Origin: Monosporascus cannonballus
Taxonomy: Eukaryota; Ascomycota; Sordariomycetes; Xylariales
NCBI GenBank assembly: GCA_004154925.1
Contig: QJNS01000006.1
Location: 496,001-560,000 of the forward strand
Direction of reading: 5' to 3'
DNA: 64,000 nucleotides
A model generated the notes under the pieces. It made no database searches. It had not been told where the DNA came from and saw nothing but the letters and a program-made list of their open reading frames with translations. A program made the translations under genes and the position numbers. Below, piece by piece: positions 24,875 through 34,989 of this stretch (position 1 is the first letter of the stretch; every line of letters begins with the position of its first letter).

Positions 24875-27339
24875 ATTACGGAAATAAAAAACCGACTTTA
24901 CGAAACCAAATAATTCATAATATTCGAGCTTAAAAATAAATATAACTTTATCAAAATTAAAAAAGAATACGAATAAAAAATAACTTTCAAAACGAAATAC
25001 GGATTATTTAAATACTTAATTATATTAATCAAATTTATTAACGTACTAATAATTTTCTAACCGATAATAAATTATGTATTACGAAAATATTTCGATGTTT
25101 TCGTTATTTATTATCTTAATAATATTTTTATTTTTTAAAAAACAGAAAAAGCATACGTAAAATATATTTATAAGACTTTTTAAATTTCATAAAACGCACA
25201 GTTATTTATTAACGTAAAAAAAATTAATTTTATAAATAAAAACTAAAATATCTAAAATAAATTATTACTCCAGAATATATTAAGATAAACTCTAAAAAAA
25301 TCGTTATAATTACAAAATAATAAACCTTAACGATAATTAAGGAAATATAGATATTTTTTTAAATTCTTCAATTACTATAAGAAGTTTATTCTAAATTTTA
25401 GCAAAATAATTATACCCTTAATAAAAGTTACGAAAAAAAATTAAATAAAGGTTAACTACGGAAAAATATTTCAAAATATTAAAGATACAATTATTAACGA
25501 ATTAATACTAATTATATACGATTTAAACCGCTCCGTTAAGCTAAAAACCGATATTTTGAATTACGCGTTAAACGTAATAATCGAATAACGAAATAAATAA
25601 AACAAATAATATTTTATTATATTCTTTTCGTACAAATTAAAAAAACCGAATTTAATTACGGTATTTTAAATGAGAAATTTATAGTTATTATTACGTTATT
25701 TCGAAAATTTAAATATTTTCTAAAAGGAAATTTATACCAGATTAAAATTTATACGGATTATTAAATTTTTACCCGATTTATTATAACCAAAAAACTTATA
25801 AAACGATAATTAAAATACGCGGAAAAATTGGCGAACTTTAACTTCGTTATTATCTATAAAAGAAACTTAAAAAACGGCAAAATAAACGCCTTAAGCAAAC
25901 GACCAAACCTCGAAAAAAAATGGTTAAAATTAGCATTATAATTTTCGATACCACCATTAAAAGATATTTACGCCCGTAACGAATTACAACCATTCGGGCA
26001 GTACCTTTCGATATATACTAGAAAATCTAATAGTATAACGACGGTTTCTCAGAAAACCAAAAAACGAATAAAATACAAATTCCAAACAAATACCAGAAAC
26101 ATTTAATACAAAAAATATATAAATATTAGTTATACGGATATCCAGAGATTTACAAAATCTTAAAATAATTTTAACGTATATATTTTTAAAAAAGTAAAAT
26201 TAACGGTAAAAAAAATATACGGTAATATAATATTTATGCTAAAGTAAAGATTTAATAACATAAGTTATACGGAAAATTATAACTATTATTAATCGTAAAA
26301 TAACTATCATATTTAATTATATTCGACTTTATTAATAAATTTTTTATAACCAAAAATTTAATTATAAAAATATATTTCGATAATTTTTTCGTAATCGGTA
26401 ATCGATATACAAAGGTTTCTTATTTTTTTACCATATTACAAAATTATAACTGCCGAATAAATAATATATATATTTTTAAATATATTTTTATTATATACGC
26501 ATTATTTATAAAATTTATTTTAAATAAAAGATTAATATTTATATTTAAATTTTAGCAAGGCTTAACGATATTAATCGGCTTAAATCATGAATTATTTATT
26601 GTATTTTAATCTTAAACAGATAAATAAATAAAACGAACGAATTAAATTTTCAACCTTTATTTACGATATTATATTAATTATAAATAAAATAATTAAGTTT
26701 AAAAATTGTTACTTATATAATTAATCTATAATATCAATTATTACGAAAATATCAAAATAATATTTACGAACATGAATTTTGGTTTTATTCCAAAGTTTTT
26801 CAAAAAAAGTACGTGACGATAGTCCAATTAATATTAAAATAATCCTTACGTTAAAATAATTACGATAGGTGTATTAAAAAATAAAAACGGAATTGCAATT
26901 CGTACAGAATTAAATAAATATATATTATAATTACGAAATTTAAAAAAAGTATTTTCGAAAAGAAAGAAATAATTTTCTTCGTTATTAAAAATATTTAAAT
27001 AAAACGACCAAATAAAATTTTCGATTTCAAATATATCGGTCCATACAAAATTATTAATAAAAATTCCAAAAATAATTATTACTTGGAATTTCCACCAAAG
27101 ATTAAATTTTATTTAATTTTTTACGTTTTTTTATTCGAATTAACAACAGATATATCTAAAGTACATACGGTATAAAACGATATAAAAATAAAAGACGAAT
27201 AAACATACGAAATAAACAAAATCTTCGACATATAGAAACAAAACGGATTTACCAAGTCCCTGATCAAATAAAAAAAAGCACCCGAACTCTGAAAACACTT
27301 GGAAACCCGCCAAAAACCTTATTGGCGCCTAACCCCTAT

Positions 27340-27800
27340 TAAAAAATTTTCATTAGCAGCGACGAGTACGTCCTAGTTAACGGTCGACCAGTCAATAACC
27401 GGAATATCGAGCTAATCGGCCGCGGCTTGCGTAATAGCCGTAACGGCGGCCTCCAACTGTTCTTATTCCTTCTCGAGACGTTCGAATTTTTCCATGGCCT
27501 CCGCGCCTTTAATACCGTAACGAAGTATTTCGATACCACGATAACAAAATAACCGCCTTTATTTTTGCAAACGATCCAGCTTATTAACAGCCGTTCGTAA
27601 CGTTTCGCAAACCTGCTCCTTTTTACGTTTTAAACAATTCTTTTTATCCAGAAATTTTTGATATTTAATTTTTAAAAAACCAAAAACATTATAAGGACCG
27701 CCATAATGGATATCACGCGCATAGTTTAAAGAACCCCGAATAACCTTACATTTTACACCTTTTTTTATAGCGAAAATAAGAAAACATCTTAAAATCAAAA
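27340..27800 (-). pseudogene. Antisense coiled-coil frame at the 3' end of gypsy family II
   Basis: Two adjoining minus-strand segments form one charged frame. 27559-27798 reads MILRCFLIFAIKKG, then RDIHYGGPYNVFGFLKIKY and LRTAVNKLDRLQK. The next part, 27400-27555, continues RGIEILRYGIKGAEAMEKFE and LEAAVTAITQAAAD. Only a few stops occur, at Gln-like positions. It lies between the chromodomain remnant and the polypurine tract, the same place as in family I. The function is unknown; the N-terminal half has a hydrophobic start and Cys residues, the C-terminal half a coiled coil. Confidence 0.48.
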
Positions 27801-27964
27801 CGTTTAATACGTTTTAAAAAAAAATAAAAACGTTAATACGTTCACGAAAACGAAATTTTTCCAGGTAATTCGATATAACGAAAATAAAAAAAAATTACGT
27901 ACCAGGAATAAATAAGCGAATAATTTGATCTTTAAGGACAAAAATCCTGAAAAAGGGGAAATCG

Positions 27965-28362
27965 TATTATAACCTAACGGTTTTGGCTTCCTTACGGACG
28001 GACGGGGCCACGAAAAAATAAAGCCCTAACCACTGCCAAGAAATCACGTAACCGACTTAAAGGTCTTAAGGTGCCAAATATCTTAAACCTCTTAAGCCGG
28101 CAAAAGGGCTTAAAGGGCTTAATAGGCTTAAGAGTTTAAACCTTTTAAGTACTTTAAGCCAAAACGAAAATATATACGTTTATTATTTCTATAATTTAAA
28201 TAACTTTAGCTTGCAATATAACATCGTTACCCAAGGCACCCTTGGTATTACGAGACGTAATACGATTACTATATCTATTGCTCAGATTCCCACGATACTC
28301 CTACTAACATAAACCCGTACGACTAAGGTTTAATAGTTAGTTAAACTCCTTAGCTCGTCACA
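27965..28362 (+). repeat. 3' LTR of gypsy family II
   Basis: 398 bp, homologous to 5274-5671. The outer (right) half is GC-normal with intact CA end; the inner half carries a few more transitions than the 5' LTR. Followed by AAACG. Confidence 0.88.
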
Positions 28363-28367
28363 AAACG

Positions 28368-28980
28368 CCGTATGCTAAAAGCATATTACGAAATTGCCGA
28401 AATCGCCTTTATCAATAAAAATATTAAAGCTGGATAGCGTTATACCGGCTTATTTCCTTTCAGACCCGAAATAATATTAAAAAACCCCGAAATAACACTT
28501 TAGCTAACCATTAAGCCGAAAATACCACCGGAACAAATAATTAACAGCTAAAACGAAATCGTATATATTTCTTACAGGGCCCTAAAGTTACGAAAAAATA
28601 TACGAACGGCTTTACACAATGAGGCGGAAACGTTTCGCGATATACGGAAGGTAATAACTAAAATTGCCAAAGGGCCTAATAATCTTAATATCGAAAACGT
28701 TATTTTCCGCCATAATAATTACCTTTTGCGAACGAAATTCGAAAAATACGAAAATAGTAAACGCTAAATTATTATTAAGCAACCGAATAAAATTTTTGCG
28801 AATTAATCAGATATCAGGTCGGCCAAAAACAAAGCTATTAAACGTTTAAAACCTATAAAGGCTAGTAATCAGATTCCATTTAACAATTATATTTAAAAAT
28901 AGCCTACTAAGAAAAGGCAGCGCAAATCTAAATAGCCTAAATAACTTCATTTTATCAAGAAATACGTTATTACGTTGTTA
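28368..28980 (+). pseudogene. Pogo/Fot1 transposase, C-terminal portion
   Basis: Continues the frame broken at 5273: RRMLKAYYEIAEIAFINKNI, then after one stop RYTGLFPFRPEIILK. The G-x-x-GLFPF motif is characteristic of the tail of fungal pogo/Fot1 transposases. Few stops occur after that until about 28845, so this half is less mutated than the N-terminal half. The original ended near the right inverted repeat. Confidence 0.75.
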
Positions 28981-29029
28981 AAAGGCTTTGGAACATGCAG
29001 GTAACTATCAATTTGTGTGTTATTTTGGC

Positions 29030-29069
29030 TATGCATTGCTAGGGCTATGCATTAGGTGGGGTCCGAGGT
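29030..29069 (-). repeat. Right terminal inverted repeat of pogo/Fot1 element
   Basis: Reverse complement of 4140-4180 with one C missing; followed by the TA duplication at 29070-29071. Confidence 0.9.
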
Positions 29070-29530
29070 TAGAAGTCACGTGAAGGGCGTTGCGTGTAGG
29101 GACTCGCGTGGTATGCCCACGTTCCGGATAGCTGTGGTACTGAAGGCAGAAGGAAGCCTGTCAAAAGGAAGATTAGCCTGTAACTGCAGGGAAGCAACGA
29201 CAGAACGCAAGCCGAAGCTGCTTGTATCAAGGAGACAAGCCGATGCCTACAAAAACCTCTGCCGTAGGTACGAAATCGTTCACCCCGCCGTCAAGGACTC
29301 CGTTATCTAGTAGAAGATGGTTTGTAGATGAAATGGGAGGTTGAAGATGTGGGAGAGATTGAAGATGTGGAAGAGGTTGAAGGTGTGGAAGAGGTTCAAT
29401 ACTTACAGCTTCTTAAGGCAGTGGAGGACACTCGCGTGGAGGACGCTCGCGTGTGGGTCTCTACGGCACTGGAGGAAACGCAGCAACGGAAGTTAGCCCG
29501 AGACGGCAGGGGAGTGACGAGGGAATGAAA
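29070..29530. repeat. Degenerate ~300-bp tandem satellite, right part
   Basis: Continuation of the array cut at 4139. Two diverged units are visible. 29070-29260 has gtggtatgcccacgt and ctgtggtactg, then a segment rich in aagc. 29290-29570 has gttgaagatgtgg repeats, then acttacagcttcttaaggc. The two units share a tail resembling 'ttagcctgtaactgcaggg' and '..gatgcctac', diverged by roughly a quarter of positions by eye. Confidence 0.6.
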
Positions 29531-31045
29531 GCCCAAACTGCTGATATAGAGCTGCAAAGAAGATACCTACAGGGACCCTACAGAGGTTGAAAATAAACTC
29601 GCCCAGCTGCCAAGAGCGCGGCTACCTAGTAAATAACGATTGTGCTGAAGTAGTACTGAATTCTTGAGGAAAATTATTGGGATGAAGTCTCGAAGAAGAC
29701 GATGGTGCTGAAGCGATGTTGATGTAGTTGGGAAGTCTAGCGATCTTGATGAGATCTGAAGAAGGAAGTTGTGCTGAAGTAATGCTGAATTTTCCGGTCG
29801 CACTGAAGACTTGAGGAAGACTACGATGAAGTGTAGAGAAGACGATCGTGCTGAAATCACGAAGAAGAGGGAAGCTCTATATGATCGTTACTCCAAGTGA
29901 TGTGGGTGATGTGGGTGATGTGGGTGATGTGGAGGCAGGAAGGAAGAATATCGAAGATGAGAGAGTATCAGAAATGGTGGAAGATGTTGTATGCTCAAGA
30001 AAGCGATATGACAAGAATAAATTACTGTCCTTTGAGCATGTAATGACTGAGGAAAAGGTTGAAATCAGGAAGCCTGGTCAACGATAACGTAGTGTTCAAC
30101 ATACTATCACATTCATTACGGCGAAACGATATGATAATATTTAGGCAGGGGGCGAAGGTTCGTAAATTAAAATAAATCGATAACTTGTTATAGGAGGTCG
30201 TCGGCATCAAGGGAAGGGGGTGGTTAGGAAGTGTCCTATTAACAGGTGACCCAAGTGTCAAAACCAAGAGAGGGGAGGGTTACGGAGCTCGATATACTGG
30301 GACCTACTAAATACAGATCGTTTGGAGAAATAATCTCAAACCTTTGATGCCGGGGGCAAACATGCCATTTACAAGTTAGGATTGTCGATGTGGTGTTTAT
30401 CAGCAGCAGCCGCTATTGTGGTACTAATTAACGACTTCGTGATCGTTCCTGTCATTCGTCGATACTCAGGGGTCGAAGTAACTCAACCGAAGTCCACCGG
30501 TTACGCAACCACCCATTTGGCGTCAACTTTGATAGCCATCCATTCCACTTAAGCTATCGTGGATTGACAAACTGGACCAGTGGACCTCCTTATGGCGTCT
30601 CATATAAAGATGGTGTTGCGGGGGTGACAGCCTTGGGCTACCACCTCCACGTATGTAGACCTACCCTACCCTCAGCTCTCTATTGATAGCTTCTTTCTAT
30701 AATCATCACTCATTCCTTTCTCTATGCAGTTTGCTATTACAGATAGTGTGTCTGGTATGTCGAAGTAGCAGCCATATTGCTGACAAGCGGGCCAGCCCGT
30801 AGATAAAGCTGATCAAGAGGCAAGTTAAAATACATGCCAGTAAAAGTGGTACCAGGTTTGGCATAAAACTTTACTAGGAAACATATGTACTCTACCGTGT
30901 ACTCAAGATCCACCGATGGCCATCCATATGGATACGTCATCAGTTCTATCCTTAGGTGCAGTTCGTAAACTTTCAGAATCTGATTCTTAAGGCCCGTACC
31001 AACCCTGTCGTTCAGCAAGACGCTAATAAACCTGCTGAAGTTGAA
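29531..31045. other. Repeat-rich non-coding spacer between the two AT-rich blocks
   Basis: Diverged repeats centred on ttgtgctgaagta..ctgaatt occur near 29638, 29770 and 29845. Four 9-bp units of tgatgtggg lie at 29899-29934. From 30100 to 31045 the sequence is GC-balanced and unique-looking, with no convincing gene; the minus-strand frame at 30737-31018 starts only at TTG and matches nothing I know. Confidence 0.45.
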
Positions 31046-32111
31046 TTTTCCATTATTTTGAATTTGGCTTTAATTAGCCCTATTATTTCGTAATATAATT
31101 AAATCGTTACCGTTTCTTAATATATATAGTATTAACATTTTTATTTATAACGTATTCGAAAAAATTTGAATGTTAATTAAAAAGGCGTTAATTTATTCAA
31201 AAAATAAAGGATACCAAAAAAAGTTTATAAAGTAACTTAATTTTTTATATAAAATTAACGGTTAATATTAAAATATTTTTAAATTCGAAAGTTTTGCAAA
31301 AAAACGCCATATTTTATTTTTAATATAATTATTATTTTATTAATGCAAATTCGAAAAACAAGATTTTCCGAATTTATCGGTTATTATTTGTATTCGATAT
31401 TATTTTATTAAAATTATTCATATTTTTATTAATCCGGATTTTTAATAGAAAAACTAAAACCCGAATAAATTTTAAAGTACGTAACCTTATAAACGTTATT
31501 CGTAAACATTATATAAAGTAATAATGTTTTTCGAAACGTATTAAAAATAAATTATTTAAAGGTTTAATACCCCGAATTATAGAATTAAAAAAAATATAAT
31601 TATTAAGCGGTAATTAAAAGGTTAAACGCTTAAAAGATTATAATAATGAAAGAATATGTAAAAAATAAATAAATTTAATTAAGACAAAAACTTCCAAATT
31701 TTTACGGCTAAATCCGAAATATAAAAAATGTTATTTAAAATTATTAATATTTCTTATATTAAATTATAAAATAATAATTAACTATTATTTAAGTTTATTT
31801 CGAAACGAAACCCTTTTAAGATAAAGTTTTAAAACATATTAAACTTTATAAAACCGTATTCGGACTTTCCATTAAAACTAAAAGCGAATAAATTAATAAC
31901 TTTAAAAAACATTAATATTATTATTTATTTTATTCAAAAATTATTATAGTTTTTTTTTCTAAAAATTGGCTGCCGGCGAAAAAGAAATTATTTCCATTAA
32001 AAAGGTCGAAAATATTTTCGTTTTATAATAAATCCGTAATTACCTTTGTAAATACTTTGCTAACGATTCGGCGACGTAGCAAAAAAGGAAAAAGGCCAAA
32101 GAATATGGTGG
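31046..32111. other. RIP-degraded AT-rich sequence, host of TRIM-like copy 2 (left part)
   Basis: Abrupt drop in GC at about 31045. The sequence appears to be an old repeat whose identity is lost. It ends in GGTGG, the target duplication of the TRIM-like element, and continues at 40907. Across the junction a frame reads KKAKEYGG then IIIKKGLNN, suggesting coding sequence of an unidentified element. Confidence 0.4.
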
Positions 32112-32276
32112 TATAAGGGGCTGCATACGCAGTGGCTAAAGATATGGGCCACAACAGGTTTATTGAGAAATCTAGAGAACAGCTAAGAAAATGCGTGGGA
32201 GCAGCTAGTTATATATACAGAAGCCACGGGATTAACGTTACGCTAATCCCTTTATTAAGGCCCTTGGCCCGTAACA
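32112..32276 (-). repeat. 3' LTR of TRIM-like copy 2
   Basis: Reverse complement of the 24710-24874 LTR; less mutated, with the tatatatac box and ctgcatacgcag end readable. A 68-codon frame on the plus strand here is a by-product of the LTR sequence. Confidence 0.83.
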
Positions 32277-33025
32277 TAACCCCCCCTCTAAATCCAATTT
32301 TCGCTTTTTCCCGTTATGCGGCAAACGTTTATTCGTAATACCTTTTTAAAAATCTTATTCCAAGGCGGCGATATTCGTAAATCCTAATCCGAAAAGTTTT
32401 CCGATAATTATAAGAAAATTACGCCGTATACTTTACGCCCGTACGTTTTTAATACGTTACGTATTATTAACTTTATATTTTCGCAATATTTTCCTTAAAG
32501 CTTTTTTTTTTGCTAATTTTTTTAACGTTTCGTAAACGTCGAGCTTATTTAGGTTTTCCTAGGTTTTATCGAACGTTTCCGCAATTACTTTTTATCGTTC
32601 AAATAATAATGGAATTGTTGGGGCCTTATTAACGCCAATATATCGGATAATAACTTTTTTCCTTTTAGAACAATTCCTTTAAAAATATTTTATTTCACTA
32701 TATTTTAAATGATATGTTTTTTATTTGTTAACGGCATTTGCATTAATAATTAATAGTTGACGTATTAATTTTTATATTTTTTATAATATCGTTTTCCGAT
32801 TAAAAAATTATTACGTATAAACGTGCCGATATAAAAGTTATTAAAAATAATATTTTCGAATAGCAAAATAATTACGCGAATTTTTCCTAAATATTAAATT
32901 ATCTTTTATAATTTAATTACTTTTTCGTTTTAGCGTTAAGGTTCGAAATTAATAAGAAAGTTTTGGCTTTATTTGGTTATTTATTTTTTTAGCTTAATAA
33001 AAAATATTTTCGAATATAAAAATAT
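32277..33025 (-). pseudogene. Interior of TRIM-like copy 2, inner part
   Basis: Reverse complement of about 23950-24709, the same unrecognised coding remnant, interrupted by gypsy I copy 3. The segment near 32355-32600 aligns well with copy 1 (for example ccgtacgtttttaatacgtt). Ends in AATAT, the gypsy duplication. Confidence 0.45.
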
Positions 33026-33447
33026 TGTTATAGGAATAAGGGTTCCTGTTTTGAGGAGGCCAACCTTTAAGGCCTAGCGTGGAGCCGCCACGGCTAAACC
33101 CCGGAGGGGAGTTTTTGGCCTGGATAATGTGATCTAGGTGATTTGACGGATTGATCAGATTATATAGATTACATAGATTTACGATATATTTACTTTAGGA
33201 ATTAGGATATATATATAACGAATCGGCTTTTTATATAAATAGCACTTATTTAGTTTTGTTCCTTAGTTATTAATTTAAGCTTTTAATTTAAAAGTAATTA
33301 TATTATTTTTTAATTAAAGGAAAAATATTTAAATTTTTTAACGAATAAATTATTAAATTATTTTTCGATTTATTATTATTTGCAAATTAAGATTTTATTT
33401 CGGATATTGCTTATATTTCCGGGTAGATGTATAATAAGTTTGTTATA
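33026..33447 (+). repeat. 5' LTR of gypsy I copy 3
   Basis: 422 bp, TGTTATAGGAATAAGGG to GTTTGTTATA. Inner end has lost its CA terminus to TA. Confidence 0.88.
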
Positions 33448-33654
33448 TTTTGATAATGTCTTAATTAATAGCCGACGAATAATTTAAAACCTAGTTACGG
33501 TATAAGCTTTTTTGAACTTAATGCAAACGATAACATAGGATAACGTTTAAAAGATAAATAGCATATCCGATTCCCGTTATTAGTTAGTAAAGGATCAGTA
33601 ATTAAATTAAACGATTTACCTTTTATCGAAAAAGTTTTTTAATTAATTGATAAT

Positions 33655-34870
33655 ATGGTACCTTTTATTATTAGATTTTAGGGAGGCTTATTATTTTCGT
33701 AACCCTAATAATAACTTTTACTTACGCAGGAAATAATTAAGGTATAAAGGGTTAAAATAAATGAGAACGAGGAGGAATATCTAGCCGGAGATTAAAAAGG
33801 AAAAGTACTAAAATATTTAATCGGAAAGAGAAAGCTTATTATGGAAAAAAGATTGGATTTTTTGGCCCAAAAGGTCAAAAACCTAAAACAGGAGAATATT
33901 CGATTTGTTAAAGAAAAAAAACCGGCTTTTCCGTAGTTCGGTTCCCCTAGAGGACGAAGTTAAGGAAATGGTTTTTAATTATTTTTATATAGCGCGGAAC
34001 GACCATAATAACGGAAAATTTTAATTTTGCCATTATTTGGCGTAAATTAATTACGAGAAGGAACCGTACTATCTTCTAGTTATTACGGAATGTCTAACGT
34101 TAAAGGCTATAAATTAATTCCTTTTAAGCCTTATGATGGATTTACGGATATGGAAGGATTTTTGGTATAAGTCAGATTTTACCTTAAATTTTATAAAAGT
34201 TTTTTGACGGAGAATTATTAAAAGGTAATAGTTATTTTTTAGTTATTTACCGGAAAAGGTTTCCTATATTTCGAACTTATTATGAAAAATTACCTGCAGA
34301 ATTATCCCGACGAATTTTTAAATATAATTAATTATATTTTTTAGTAAGTATAAATAGTTTATGAAAAAAATGCGAGCTTTATTTGAAAATTTGGATAAAG
34401 AATAATATATAGTTAAGTAATTTCATTTTTTCCATTAAACCAAGTTAATATCCGAATATATAACCGAATTTAATCGATTGGCCGTTATTGTAAACTTGTC
34501 AGAAAGCGCGTTTTTTTATTTTTATTATAACGGCTTAAAGCCTTAGGTTAAGGATAAGTTATAGATGGAATCCAAAACGGGATTTTTTGTAAAATATACA
34601 GATAAGGTTATTATTACCGACCGACGTACCTTTGATCGGTATTTCGAAAAAAAAAAGGAACCGGCAGACGAAACAATAATAAAAGCTTTAATAACTAAGC
34701 TAAGAAGGATAAGGGCAAGTTTTAGAAAAAAATGAATTCCGTTTCGAAGGAACCTAAGAAAGATAAATCCAAAGTAAAGTGTTTTAATTATGGCAAAAAA
34801 AGGCATTTTAAAAGCAAGTATTGCTTTCTTACCAAAAGAGACTTGAAAAAAAAAAGGAATTCCTTAATCC
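33655..34870 (+). pseudogene. gag of gypsy I copy 3 (RIP-degraded)
   Basis: Starts at an ATG at about 33655 (ATGGTACC, equivalent to 6383). A coiled-coil-like segment with RLDFLAQKVKNLKQENIRF lies near 33850-33910, a capsid region at 34090-34400 and a degraded zinc knuckle near 34780-34830 (CFNYGKKRHFKSKY). Interrupted by many stops; no product expected. Confidence 0.7.
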
Positions 34871-34989
34871 TAGAAGAAAGTTAAAATAACTGAATAAGAA
34901 ATTGACAGTAAGGTAGAAAAAAAAGAGAAAGAAATTAATTTGATTTTTTTCAGCTCGAATTTACTATTACTATAAATATTTAGATCTAA

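Larger units (their letters stand above)
22300..27330 (+). pseudogene. pol of gypsy family II, interrupted by a TRIM-like element
   Basis: The protease region is too decayed to place firmly (about 22350-22600). The reverse transcriptase begins just before the inserted element at 23363 and continues from 24875. FELKNKYNFIKIKKEYE and TFKTKYGLFKYL are clear, as is YYLNNIFIF near 25110, where the catalytic Asp pair has become Asn by G-to-A. RNase H lies at about 25490-25900 (KTDILNYALN). The integrase core is at about 26290-26720, and IKRTN near 26630 marks the third acidic residue changed to Lys. A chromodomain remnant is at 27220-27330 (WKPAKNLIGA). Order and motifs are those of a chromovirus. 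Confidence 0.7.
5274..28362 (+). mobile_element. Ty3/gypsy chromovirus, family II (RIP-degraded, contains nested elements)
   Basis: Two direct LTRs of exactly 398 bp each (5274-5671 and 27965-28362), flanked by the 5-bp duplication AAACG (5269-5273 and 28363-28367). The internal order is gag with zinc knuckle, protease region, reverse transcriptase, RNase H, integrase and a chromodomain remnant, i.e. Ty3/gypsy order with a C-terminal chromodomain. A polypurine tract (gaaaaaggggaaa) lies just before the 3' LTR. Removing gypsy I copy 1 (14,674 bp) and the TRIM-like insert (1,512 bp) with their duplications gives about 6.9 kb. It is inserted in the pogo transposase. Confidence 0.88.
4140..29069 (+). 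mobile_element. Pogo/Fot1-type DNA transposon, split by nested retroelements
   Basis: Terminal inverted repeats of 41 bp (4140-4180) and 40 bp (29030-29069) match perfectly apart from one extra C on the left. They are flanked by the dinucleotide TA on both sides (4138-4139 and 29070-29071), the target duplication of the Tc1/mariner-pogo superfamily. The interior holds the two halves of a transposase frame. Removing the 23.1-kb retroelement and its 5-bp duplication leaves about 1,836 bp, the usual size of fungal Fot1/pogo elements. Both transposase halves carry stops, so the element is dead. Confidence 0.85.

Noticed and set aside
27339..27539. Basic 66-codon minus-strand frame in gypsy II
   Set aside because: It overlaps, in another frame, the antisense coiled-coil frame, which has counterparts in the other copies; this frame has none.
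4140..29069. Giant cargo-carrying mobile element (Starship-like)
   Set aside because: The 25-kb span with terminal inverted repeats looked like a large cargo element, but all cargo is nested retroelements with their own duplications, and no tyrosine-recombinase captain gene is visible.
30737..31018. 93-codon minus-strand frame next to the AT-rich block
   Set aside because: It begins at TTG, has no domain I know and no visible splice partner. It could be a gene fragment, but the evidence is too weak.
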